From Comamonas badia DSM 17552 (GTDB lineage Bacteria; Pseudomonadota; Gammaproteobacteria; Burkholderiales; Burkholderiaceae_C), in contig NZ_AXVM01000006.1 of NCBI RefSeq assembly GCF_000484635.1, positions 62,001 through 126,000 on the forward strand: a stretch of DNA of 64,000 nucleotides, in the 5' to 3' direction. The translations under genes were made by a program, and so were the position numbers. Below the pieces are notes generated by a model that saw only the letters and a list, made by a program, of their open reading frames with translations, was not told where the DNA came from and did no database searches. Shown here piece after piece: positions 29,195 through 37,131 of the stretch (its first letter is position 1; each line of letters opens with the position of its first letter).

Positions 29195-30634
29195 ATGGGG
29201 CAGAGACTCAAGATTGCAGGATGGATTTCGGTTGGCGTGCTGGCCGGCGCGCTGACGACGGTGTCGCTGCAGACGGTGGCGCGCGGCTCCATGGCGCCAC
29301 TGCCGCTCGAAGAGCTGCAGCAGCTGGCGGCGGTGTTCGGGCTCATCAAGACCGACTACGTCGAGCCGGTGGACGACAAGAAACTCATCACCGATGCCAT
29401 TTCCGGCATGGTCGCCGGGCTGGATCCGCACTCGCAGTATTTCGACAAGAAATCGTTCAAGGAATTTCGCGAGGGGACCTCGGGGCGCTTTGTCGGTGTC
29501 GGCATAGAGATCACGCAGGAAGACGGCCTGATCAAGGTGGTCTCGCCCATCGAAGGCTCCCCGGCTGATCGCGCAGGCCTGAAAACCGGCGATCTGATCA
29601 CCAAGATCGGCGATGAAGCGGTGCGCGGGCTGCCGCTCAACGATGCCGTCAAGCGCATCCGCGGCGAGCCGGGCACCAAGATCACGCTGACGGTCTTCCG
29701 CAAGGATGAGAGCCGGTCCTTCCCGGTGACGATCACGCGCGAGGAAATCAAGACGCAATCGGTCAAGGCCAAGCTGGTCGAGCCGGGCTACGCCTGGATC
29801 CGCATCTCGCAGTTCCAGGACCGCACACTCGACGACTTCGTGCGCAAGGCAGAAGACATCTACCAGAAGGACCCGAATATCAAGGGCCTGGTACTCGATC
29901 TGCGCAACGACCCCGGTGGACTGCTCGATGCGGCCATCGGCATTTCCGCCGCCTTCCTGCCCGAAGGCGCGACGGTGGTGAGCACCGATGGGCAGCTGGC
30001 CGAAAGCAAGGCGATCTTCACCGCCTCGCCCTCCAACTACGTGCGCCGCGGCAACGGCGATCCGCTCAAGCGCCTGCCGGAGGTCTTCCGCAAGGTGCCC
30101 ATGGTGGTGCTGGTCAACGAAGGCTCGGCATCGGCCAGCGAGATCGTCGCCGGAGCGCTGCAGGACAACCACCGCGCCACCATCATGGGCAGCCAGACCT
30201 TCGGCAAGGGCTCGGTGCAGACGGTGCGCCCGCTCGGCCCCGACACCGGCATCAAGCTGACCACCGCGCGCTACTTCACACCCAGCGGCAAGTCCATCCA
30301 GGCGCGCGGCATCGTGCCGGACGTGATGGTCGATGAAACCGCCGAAGGCGACGTGTTCGCCGCCCTGCGCCTGCGCGAATCCGACCTGGTCAAGCATCTG
30401 GACAACACCCAGGGCGGTGAGGCGGCGACCGACAAGGCGCTGGAAAAGGCGCGCGAAGAGGCACGAAAGAAGCTGGAAGAAGAAGCGAAGAATGCCAAAG
30501 TCGAACGCAAGCTGCCCGAATTCGGCTCCGACAAGGACTTCCCGCTGGTGCAGGCACTGAACCAGCTCAAGGGCCAGCCGGTGCAGGCCAGCAAAACGCT
30601 GACCGAGCGCAAGGAAGCCAGGAAGGACGATTGA
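29195..30634 (+). CDS. C-terminal processing peptidase, S41 family
   Basis: Periplasmic Ser-Lys protease of the CtpA/Prc group, 479 residues. There is an N-terminal signal or anchor (about 5-30), then DPHSQYF, a PDZ domain (about 85-165, with EGSPADRAGLKTGDLITKI), and the catalytic core LVNEGSASASEIVAGAL with Ser near 318 and QTFGKGSVQ with Lys near 343. The C-terminal ~75 residues are charged and helical. It trims C-termini of envelope proteins and peptidoglycan hydrolases in related bacteria. The ATG at 29195 follows GGTGG. It is cut off from moeB by a terminator-like hairpin. Confidence 0.95.
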   Translation: MGQRLKIAGWISVGVLAGALTTVSLQTVARGSMAPLPLEELQQLAAVFGLIKTDYVEPVDDKKLITDAISGMVAGLDPHSQYFDKKSFKEFREGTSGRFVGVGIEITQEDGLIKVVSPIEGSPADRAGLKTGDLITKIGDEAVRGLPLNDAVKRIRGEPGTKITLTVFRKDESRSFPVTITREEIKTQSVKAKLVEPGYAWIRISQFQDRTLDDFVRKAEDIYQKDPNIKGLVLDLRNDPGGLLDAAIGISAAFLPEGATVVSTDGQLAESKAIFTASPSNYVRRGNGDPLKRLPEVFRKVPMVVLVNEGSASASEIVAGALQDNHRATIMGSQTFGKGSVQTVRPLGPDTGIKLTTARYFTPSGKSIQARGIVPDVMVDETAEGDVFAALRLRESDLVKHLDNTQGGEAATDKALEKAREEARKKLEEEAKNAKVERKLPEFGSDKDFPLVQALNQLKGQPVQASKTLTERKEARKDD

Positions 30635-30656
30635 GCGCCTTCAAAGCGCCACCCCG

Positions 30657-30679
30657 AGGCCGGCCCGTCCGGCCTTTTT
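30657..30679 (+). terminator. Rho-independent terminator after ctpA
   Basis: AGGCCGG (30657-30663) pairs with CCGGCCT (30669-30675) around CCCGT, followed by five T. It lies 18 bases before the moeB start, so it may act as an attenuator or simple terminator. Confidence 0.85.
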
Positions 30680-30696
30680 CATGCCGCAAGAACGCA

Positions 30697-31446
30697 ATGG
30701 AAGACGACCAACTGCTGCGCTACTCGCGCCACATCATGCTCGACGAGATCGGCATCGAGGGACAGGAGCGCATCCTCGCGGCGCACGCACTCATCGTCGG
30801 CGCGGGCGGCCTGGGTTCGCCCGCGGCGCTGTTTCTGGCATCGGCCGGCGTGGGGCGGATCACGCTGGTGGACGACGATGTGGTGGACCTGACCAACCTG
30901 CAGCGCCAGATCGCCCACACCACGGCGCGCGTCGGCCAGGCCAAGGTGGACTCCTGCGCTGTTGCGATCCACGCCCTGAACCCCGAGGTACGGGTGCACC
31001 GCGTGCGCGAGCGGGTCGATCAGGCCCGCCTGGCACCACTCGTCGAGCACGCTGACGTGGTACTGGACTGCACCGACAACTATGCCACGCGCCACGCCAT
31101 CAATGCCGCCTGCGTGGCCGCGCGCAAGCCGCTGGTCTCGGGCTCGGCGATCCGCTTTGACGGGCAGATCGCGGTCTACGACACGTGCGATGCGCAATCC
31201 CCCTGCTACGCCTGCCTGTTCCCGCCCGATGCCGCGTTCGAGGAGGTGGCCTGCGCCACCATGGGCGTGTTCGCGCCCATGGTGGGCATCGTAGGCACCA
31301 TGCAGGCAGCCGAGGCGCTCAAGCACATCGTGGGCACCGGCGAGTCCCTGACAGGCAGGCTGCTGATGCTCGATGGCCGCAGCATGCGCTGGAGCGAAAT
31401 CCGCCTGGCGCGCGATCCCGATTGCACGGTCTGCCGCAGGCGGTGA
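30697..31446 (+). CDS. moeB: MoeB/ThiF-family sulfur-carrier adenylyltransferase
   Basis: Cytosolic E1-like enzyme that adenylates the C-terminus of a sulfur carrier (MoaD or ThiS); 249 residues, MoeB length. The nucleotide loop GAGGLGSPAALFLASAG is at about 36-52, then DLTNLQRQI with the catalytic Arg, and ALKHIVGTG. Four zinc-binding cysteines appear as CYAC near 170 and CTVC near 245. MoeB and ThiF cannot be separated without context; neither moa nor thi genes are nearby. The ATG at 30697 gives the canonical LLRYSRHIML start. Confidence 0.9.
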   Translation: MEDDQLLRYSRHIMLDEIGIEGQERILAAHALIVGAGGLGSPAALFLASAGVGRITLVDDDVVDLTNLQRQIAHTTARVGQAKVDSCAVAIHALNPEVRVHRVRERVDQARLAPLVEHADVVLDCTDNYATRHAINAACVAARKPLVSGSAIRFDGQIAVYDTCDAQSPCYACLFPPDAAFEEVACATMGVFAPMVGIVGTMQAAEALKHIVGTGESLTGRLLMLDGRSMRWSEIRLARDPDCTVCRRR

Positions 31447-31452
31447 CGCGCC

Positions 31453-33237
31453 TCATGTGGCGGAGGCGGTCTTCATCGGCTCCACATGGATTTGCGCCGC
31501 TTGCGGATCAAGCCGCCAGCGCGTGCCGTGGAACTGCTGCACGCTGTCCCGGTGCGCTACGGATACGAGAGCACCGCGCCCGCGCACCAGGTCGCGCAGG
31601 CGCTGGTACAGCAGGCCCTCGGTGGGACTGTCCAGGGCGCTCGTGGCCTCGTCGGCGAACACCCAGGCCGGGTGCTTGAGCAGCACGCGCGCGATCGCCA
31701 GGCGCTGCTGCTCGCCGCCCGAGAGCTGGGCGTTCCAGGCGCCGGCCTCGTCCAGGCGCTTGCACAGCGCCGGCAGCCGGGCCTCGACCAGGGCGCGGCG
31801 CAGCTCGGCGTCGCCGTAGCGGCCGGGGTGCTCGGGGTAGGCCAGGGCGTCGCGCAGCGGGCCGTCGGGGAAGTAGGGCTTTTGCGGGATGAACATGGCG
31901 TCCTGCGGCAGCTGCACGCTGCCCTGCGTCCAGGGCCAGATGCCCGCCAGGGCGCGCAACAACGTGGACTTGCCCGCGCCCGACGGGCCGCTGATGAGCA
32001 CCGCCTGGCCCGGCGCGGCCGACAGCGTGGCTTGCTGCAGCAGCGGCCGGCCATCGGGTAGCGCCACACTGAGGTTGCGCACGGCCAGCTCGGCAGCGGG
32101 CTCGGGCTGCAGGCCGGCAGCACGCGCCTGGGCCGTCAGGCTGGCCTCGAAGCCGCCCAGACGTTCGGTGGTGGCGCGCCAGGCCGCAAGGTCGGCGTAG
32201 TTGTCCACGATCCACGACAGCGAGCCCTGCACGCGGTCGAAGGCCGATGCGATCTGCATCAACTCGCCCAGCTGGATCGCGCCGCTCAGGAAACGCGGCG
32301 CGGCGATGATGAAGGGGAACACCACGGCCGCCTGGCCGAAGAAGCTGGTGAACCAGACCAAGTTCTTCTGCGCCTTGACCAGCTGAAGGTAGTTGGCCAG
32401 CACATCGGTCAGGCGCCCGCCGAGCTGGCGCCCCTCCACGCCCTCGCCGCCGTCGAGCGCAATGGCCTCGCTGTGCTCGCGCACGCGCACCATGCGGTGG
32501 CGGAAATCGGCCTCCAGGCGCTGCTGGCGGTAGTTCAGCCGCATCTGCGGGCGCCCGACCCAGAAGGTGATGGCGCTGCCGGCCACGCAGTACAGCACCG
32601 CCATCCAGACCATGAAGCCCGGAAACTCGCGCGGCCCTCCCAGGGCCGCGGGCAGCGGCAGGCCCACGCTGGTGCTCAAACCCCACAGGATGCCGACGAA
32701 GCTCACCAGCGTCACTACGGCGTTGAGCAGGCCCATGGACAGGCCGACGCTGGCGCCGGTGAACAGGTTCAAGTCTTCCTGGATACGCTGATCCGGGTTG
32801 TCGGGCATGGCGGTGGCGCCCTCCTGGCCGTCCTTGCCGTCCTGAAAGCGCGCCAGCTCCAGCCGGTAGAAGGCCTTGCCCGCCAGCCAGCGCGCCAGCA
32901 TGTGCTCGGTCAACCAGCGCCGCCAGTCGATCTGCAGGCGCTGCGTGAGGTAGAAGCGGTACACCGCAATCACCACGTAGCCCAGCGCCAGCCAGGCAAA
33001 GTGCCCGAGCTGCTGCCAGAACACCGTGGCGTTGCGCTCCTGCAGCGCGTCGTAGAACAGCCGGTTCCAGCTGTTGATCTGCACCAGCATGGTCACGGCC
33101 GCCAGGTTCAGCGCCACGATGGCGAACAGCAGGCCGCCTGCGATCCAGCGGCGCTCGGAGCGAAAGTACGGTGCGGCCAGGGCCCAGGCCTGGGGCGCCA
33201 CGGCCAGCGCGCGGCGCAGGCGTGCCAATGGTTTCAT
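31453..33237 (-). CDS. ABC transporter permease/ATPase, SbmA/BacA-YddA type
   Basis: A 594-residue half-transporter: SbmA/BacA-like membrane domain (about 1-360) and C-terminal ABC ATPase (about 385-590). The membrane part has WNRLFYDALQ, YRFYLTQRLQIDWRRWLT and QRIQEDLNLF, hallmarks of the family that includes YddA and mycobacterial Rv1819c. The ATPase has Walker A GPSGAGKST, signature LSGGEQQRLAIARVL and Walker B WVFADEATSALD. Relatives move cobalamin, peptides or fatty acids; the substrate here is unknown. The ATG at 33237 is chosen; the longer frame beyond is antisense of the IS remnant. It is convergent with moeB, with six bases between stops. Confidence 0.88.
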   Translation of the reverse strand: MKPLARLRRALAVAPQAWALAAPYFRSERRWIAGGLLFAIVALNLAAVTMLVQINSWNRLFYDALQERNATVFWQQLGHFAWLALGYVVIAVYRFYLTQRLQIDWRRWLTEHMLARWLAGKAFYRLELARFQDGKDGQEGATAMPDNPDQRIQEDLNLFTGASVGLSMGLLNAVVTLVSFVGILWGLSTSVGLPLPAALGGPREFPGFMVWMAVLYCVAGSAITFWVGRPQMRLNYRQQRLEADFRHRMVRVREHSEAIALDGGEGVEGRQLGGRLTDVLANYLQLVKAQKNLVWFTSFFGQAAVVFPFIIAAPRFLSGAIQLGELMQIASAFDRVQGSLSWIVDNYADLAAWRATTERLGGFEASLTAQARAAGLQPEPAAELAVRNLSVALPDGRPLLQQATLSAAPGQAVLISGPSGAGKSTLLRALAGIWPWTQGSVQLPQDAMFIPQKPYFPDGPLRDALAYPEHPGRYGDAELRRALVEARLPALCKRLDEAGAWNAQLSGGEQQRLAIARVLLKHPAWVFADEATSALDSPTEGLLYQRLRDLVRGRGALVSVAHRDSVQQFHGTRWRLDPQAAQIHVEPMKTASAT

Positions 33238-33299
33238 TGCGGCATGCTCAATCAGTTTGGATTGACTATGCGGGCGCTGGCTGAAAAGAGGCTTAAGAG

Positions 33300-33977
33300 C
33301 CACCCCTTTCAAGGTGTGACTTTCCCCTTGAGCACATGGTCGGCCGAGACATGAGATCGAGCGGTCTTGCCATCCACATAGCCCTCGTGGCCGCACCAAT
33401 GTTCGCAGGCAGGTTGCTCCACAGGCCAATCGCGTGCTCGCCCGATTCGGTGGGCCCATCCAACTCGATCTCGATGCGTCGCCAGGACGTGCCGCCTTGC
33501 CCGGCTTGGGCATCGCCCTGAAGCGCGAAGCCGATGCGCTGCTCGCGTACCCGGCCGGTCTCGATGCGCTCGTAGCGGCTGCACCGTCCGAACTCCGCCA
33601 GCCGCGGATGGCGCGAATGTTCGCGCACGATGAAGCCAGCACCCGCCTGGTTCAGGCGTTGCAAGATGGCGTGGGTACAGAAGTGCCGCTCTCCCATCCA
33701 TACCTGCTTGGGCTGGGCGTGCTCCAGCAATGGCATCACGACAGTTCCTCGCTCTCGTGCGCGTCCTCGCAGGCTGCGATGCCGCACACCAGGGCGCTGT
33801 CCGGGACGTGGACCACCAGCGTGTGGCCCGGCGGGGTTGCTCAAACACCTCGTCGATCCATTGCGCCGGCAGTGCCCGCTCCAAGGTCAGGCGCGCCATC
33901 ACGCTGACCGCCCTCTTCCAGCACCCGAGCGTGCACCGAGGCATCGCTGAAAACCCGGTGCCCAAAAGCACCGCAGT
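33300..33977 (-). pseudogene. Decayed IS4-family transposase remnant
   Basis: Read on the minus strand, pieces of one DDE transposase appear in different frames. ARLTLERALPAQWIDEVFEQ lies at about 33911-33837; GHTLVVHVPDSALVCGIAAC in a second frame at 33840-33751; and RGTVVMPLLEHAQPKQVWMG onward in a third frame to about 33398, ending GLWSNLPANI. An upstream piece DASVHARVLEEG (about 33965-33912) needs yet another frame. The region between FEQ and the second piece, which should carry the first catalytic Asp, is deleted; the second Asp is Glu (MGERHFCT); the C-terminal Glu region is missing. No intact terminal repeats were identified. It is certainly nonfunctional. Confidence 0.82.
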
Positions 33978-34016
33978 GGGCTAGCATGGCGCACCTCCTT
34001 TCGGAAACCAGCGGTA

Positions 34017-35894
34017 ATGTCTCATCCCCACTTCGTGGCCACGCATGTGCGCTACACCACCCTCGCGCTGTGCGCGCTGGCAGCCGTCGTCAGCCTGCCG
34101 TGGATGGCCATGCGCCCGGGTGCCTGGCCGCTGGCCGTCTTCGTGATCGCCTGCGCGCTGATCGCCATCGGCCTGTACGACATGCGCCAGACGCGCCACG
34201 CGGTACTGCGCAACTACCCCATCCTCGGGCACATGCGCTTTTTCCTGGAGTTCATCCGCCCCGAAATCCGCCAGTATTTCATCGAGGGCGACATCGACAA
34301 GGGCGAGCCCTTCACCCGCGCTCAGCGTACCGTGGTCTACCAGCGCGCCAAGGGTGTGCCGGATGTGCGGCCGTTCGGCACCAAGCTGGACGTGGGCGCC
34401 AAGGGCTATGAGTGGATCAACCATTCGCTGCAGACCACCAAGATCGATTCGCACGATTTCCGCATCTGGATCGGCGGGCAGCCCGGCACGGCGCGCGCCG
34501 GCGTCTCGCCCTGCACCCAGCCCTACAACGCCAGCGTGTTCAACATTTCGGCGATGAGCTTTGGCGCGCTTTCGGCCAATGCCATCCTGGCGCTGAACCT
34601 GGGCGCGAAGATGGGCGATTTCGCGCACGACACCGGTGAAGGCGGCATTAGCCGCTACCACCGCCAGAACGGCGGCGACCTGATCTGGGAGATCGGCTCA
34701 GGCTACTTCGGCTGCCGCAACCCCGACGGCAGCTTCAACCCCGAGCGCTTCGCCGAGCAGGCGACCAGCCCGCAGGTGCGGATGATCGAGATCAAGCTCA
34801 GCCAGGGCGCCAAGCCCGGGCACGGCGGCATCCTGCCGGGCGCCAAGGTCACGACCGAAATCGCCGCCGCGCGCGGCGTGCCCGAGGGCGAGGATTGCGT
34901 CTCGCCCTCCTCGCACGGCGCTTTCTCCACGCCGGTGGAAATGATGCATTTCATCGCCCGCCTGCGCGAACTCTCGGGTGGCAAGCCCGTGGGTTTCAAG
35001 CTCTGCATAGGCCACATCTGGGAGTGGTTCGGCATCGTCAAGGCCATGCTGGAGACCGACATCACGCCTGACTACATCGTGGTCGACGGCGCCGAGGGCG
35101 GCACGGGCGCGGCGCCGATCGAATTCGCCGACCACATGGGCGCGCCGGTGCAGGAAGGCCTGCACCTGGTGCACAACACGCTGATCGGCGTGGGGCTGCG
35201 CGAACGCATCAAGATCGGCGCCGCGGGCAAGGTCATCACCTCATTCGATCTGGCGCGCATGTTCGCGCTGGGCGCGGACTGGTGCAATTCCGGGCGCGGC
35301 TTCATGATGGCGCTGGGCTGCATTCAGGCGCAGGTCTGCCACACGGGCTTCTGCCCCACCGGCATCACCACGCAGGACCCGGTGCGCGAGAAGGCACTCG
35401 TCATCTCGGACAAGGCGCCGCGCGTGGCGCAATACCACGCCAACACGCTGCATGCGCTGAAAGAATTGCTGCAGGCCGCGGGCCTGATGCACCCCGACCA
35501 GCTCAGCACCCACCACATCGTGCGGCGCCTGGACAGCGCGCGCATCCGCCTGCTCTCGGCGCTGATGCCGACGATGGAGCGGCGCGCCATCCTGGACGAT
35601 CTGGCGCACCAGCACAACACCTACCGCCTGTACTGGCCGCTGGCTGATGCGCACAGCTTTGCGCCGCATGTGCCGACGCAGCAAGAGCTGCAGGGCGACC
35701 CGGATATCCTGCGCCCCACCGTGGCCGGCCGCCCTGCATCGGCGGTGCAGATCGCCGAGGCACTCACACGCAGGCACGCACCGCACCCGGCGCCACTCAG
35801 TGCCATCGTGCCCGAACAGGCGCGCGCAAAGCAAACCGCCGCATCAGCCTCGCAAGTGCCCGAAGAGTGGACGGAATCCGTAGGGCCTCAATAA
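34017..35894 (+). CDS. FMN-binding glutamate synthase family protein with N-terminal membrane helices
   Basis: A 625-residue protein whose core (about 140-520) matches the FMN-binding synthase domain of GltB: NISAMSFGALSANAILALN, GEGGISRYHRQNGGDLIWEIGSG (here quoted in two parts: GEGGISRYHRQ and DLIWEIGSGYFG), GAKPGHGG, DGAEGGTGAAP, and CHTGFCPTGITTQDP with cysteines for an Fe-S site. Unlike GltB it has no amidotransferase domain, and residues about 12-60 form two hydrophobic helices. Such stand-alone proteins are widespread but of unproven function; true glutamate synthase activity should not be assumed. The ATG at 34017 is preceded by the IS remnant, so its native promoter may have been altered. 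Confidence 0.85.
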   Translation: MSHPHFVATHVRYTTLALCALAAVVSLPWMAMRPGAWPLAVFVIACALIAIGLYDMRQTRHAVLRNYPILGHMRFFLEFIRPEIRQYFIEGDIDKGEPFTRAQRTVVYQRAKGVPDVRPFGTKLDVGAKGYEWINHSLQTTKIDSHDFRIWIGGQPGTARAGVSPCTQPYNASVFNISAMSFGALSANAILALNLGAKMGDFAHDTGEGGISRYHRQNGGDLIWEIGSGYFGCRNPDGSFNPERFAEQATSPQVRMIEIKLSQGAKPGHGGILPGAKVTTEIAAARGVPEGEDCVSPSSHGAFSTPVEMMHFIARLRELSGGKPVGFKLCIGHIWEWFGIVKAMLETDITPDYIVVDGAEGGTGAAPIEFADHMGAPVQEGLHLVHNTLIGVGLRERIKIGAAGKVITSFDLARMFALGADWCNSGRGFMMALGCIQAQVCHTGFCPTGITTQDPVREKALVISDKAPRVAQYHANTLHALKELLQAAGLMHPDQLSTHHIVRRLDSARIRLLSALMPTMERRAILDDLAHQHNTYRLYWPLADAHSFAPHVPTQQELQGDPDILRPTVAGRPASAVQIAEALTRRHAPHPAPLSAIVPEQARAKQTAASASQVPEEWTESVGPQ

Positions 35895-35899
35895 CAGGG

Positions 35900-35950
35900 A
35901 AATACGGCTCCAGCGCTTGATGATAAAGCGCTGACAGCTATCAAATCAGA
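35900..35950 (+). repeat. AGCGCT-type intergenic repeat
   Basis: CCAGCGCTTGATGATAAAGC followed by GCTGACAGCTATCAAAT contains AGCGCTT-GATGAT-AAGCGCT, a short palindrome, beside AGCTATCAAA. I recognise this as a dispersed repeat style of Comamonadaceae genomes. A related copy lies in the M16 gene signal region (38440-38480) and a diverged one probably in tmk. It falls between the convergent glutamate synthase-like gene and coaD. Confidence 0.65.
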
Positions 35951-35956
35951 ACCTTT

Positions 35957-36445
35957 CTATGCCCGCCCCACCTTGGCCAGCAGGTGCGGCAGCACCGTGC
36001 TGCTGACCAGCCCATCCACCTTGCCGCCCAGTTGCGCAATCTCGCGCACCAGCGTGCTGCTGATGGATTGCCAGCGCGCATCGGGGGTGAGGAAGACGGT
36101 GTCCACTTCCGGACGCAGGTGGCGGTTCATGCCGGCAAGCTGCAATTCGTAATCAAAATCGGTCCCCGATCGCAGGCCGCGCACCATCACCTGCGCACCG
36201 TGCGCCACGGCAAATTCGGTGACCAGGCCGTCAAAGGCCAGCACCTGCACGTTGGGCCGGTCCGCCAGCGCATCGCGCGCCAGCTGCAGCCGCTCATCGA
36301 GCGTGAACAACGTCTTCTTGTGGTGCGCCATCGCCACGGCGACGATCACCGTGCCAAACAGCGCGGCCGCACGGCGCAGCATGTCTTCATGCCCCAGGGT
36401 GATGGGGTCGAAGGTTCCGGGAAAGACGGCGATCGTGGCGGACAT
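35957..36445 (-). CDS. coaD: Phosphopantetheine adenylyltransferase
   Basis: Cytosolic hexameric enzyme making dephospho-CoA from 4'-phosphopantetheine and ATP; 162 residues. AVFPGTFDPITLGHED (about 6-21) contains the T/H-x-G-H nucleotidyltransferase motif. VRGLRSGTDFDYELQLAGMN (about 90-109) and the ISSTLVREIAQLGG motif (about 128-141) are diagnostic. The ATG at 36445 aligns with family starts; the frame opens 11 codons earlier. It follows rsmD, the usual pairing. Confidence 0.98.
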   Translation of the reverse strand: MSATIAVFPGTFDPITLGHEDMLRRAAALFGTVIVAVAMAHHKKTLFTLDERLQLARDALADRPNVQVLAFDGLVTEFAVAHGAQVMVRGLRSGTDFDYELQLAGMNRHLRPEVDTVFLTPDARWQSISSTLVREIAQLGGKVDGLVSSTVLPHLLAKVGRA

Positions 36446-36543
36446 GAGGGGCACTCCTGCAGGGGCAACGCCAGCCATTATGGTGCGATTTCAGGTCAAA
36501 CAGGCCTTTAGCGCTTGACTGGCATGTGCCATCAGCTTCTTTT

Positions 36544-37131
36544 TCAGGAGTGCACTGGCAGGCGCTGCAGCAGATGCGCATGCGCCGCGCCCGCCTTGAG
36601 GTAGCGCTGGCACGCCAGGCCCAGGGGCGCCAGCGCCGCCCCATCCCAGCGCCTGGGCGCCTCCAGGTAAACCCAGCCCTGCGGCGCCACCGCGCGAGCA
36701 GCCGCCTGCAGCGCGGGCACAAAAAGCGCCGCAGCGTCAAACGGTGGATCGAGCAGCACCAGATCCAGGCTCTGCGCCGCGCACTGCGCGAGCTGCGCCA
36801 CGCCATCGCCGCGGCGCACCTGCAGCTGGCTGGCCTGCAGCTTCTCCGCCAGGCGCGCGATGCCCTGCACCAGCGCACCGTCCTGTTCCACCAACAGCAC
36901 CTGGGCCGCGCCGCGCGAAGCGGCTTCCAGCCCCAGTGCGCCCGTGCCGGCAAACGCATCGAACACGCGCCAGCCGGTCAGGTCCTGCCCCAGCCAGTTG
37001 AACAGCGTTTCGCGCACACGGTCTGGCGTGGGGCGCAGACCGGGGCGGTCCGGCACCGCCAGCCTGGTGCGCTTCCATTGCCCGCCGATGATGCGCACCG
37101 CGCCAGCGGGGCGGGCGGCGGCCTTGCTCAC
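36544..37131 (-). CDS. rsmD: 16S rRNA (guanine-966-N2)-methyltransferase
   Basis: SAM-dependent enzyme methylating G966 of 16S rRNA; 195 residues. VRIIGGQWKRTRL (about 12-24), RPTPDRVRETLFNWL (about 32-46), FAGTGALGLEAASRGA (motif I) and DLVLLDPPFD (catalytic D/N-PP-F motif near 128) identify it. The GTG at 37131 overlaps the stop of the upstream M16 gene as GTGA, suggesting coupled translation. It precedes coaD in the common rsmD-coaD order. Confidence 0.96.
   Translation of the reverse strand: MSKAAARPAGAVRIIGGQWKRTRLAVPDRPGLRPTPDRVRETLFNWLGQDLTGWRVFDAFAGTGALGLEAASRGAAQVLLVEQDGALVQGIARLAEKLQASQLQVRRGDGVAQLAQCAAQSLDLVLLDPPFDAAALFVPALQAAARAVAPQGWVYLEAPRRWDGAALAPLGLACQRYLKAGAAHAHLLQRLPVHS

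Noticed and set aside
27905-30397. Long minus-strand open frame of over 800 residues upstream of the rhodanese gene
   Set aside because: It is antisense to gpmA and ctpA; GC-rich third positions leave the opposite frame open. The rhodanese begins at 28312.
31453-33642. 729-residue version of the SbmA-like transporter
   Set aside because: The first ~135 residues are shifted-frame sequence of the IS relic; the family start is at 33237.
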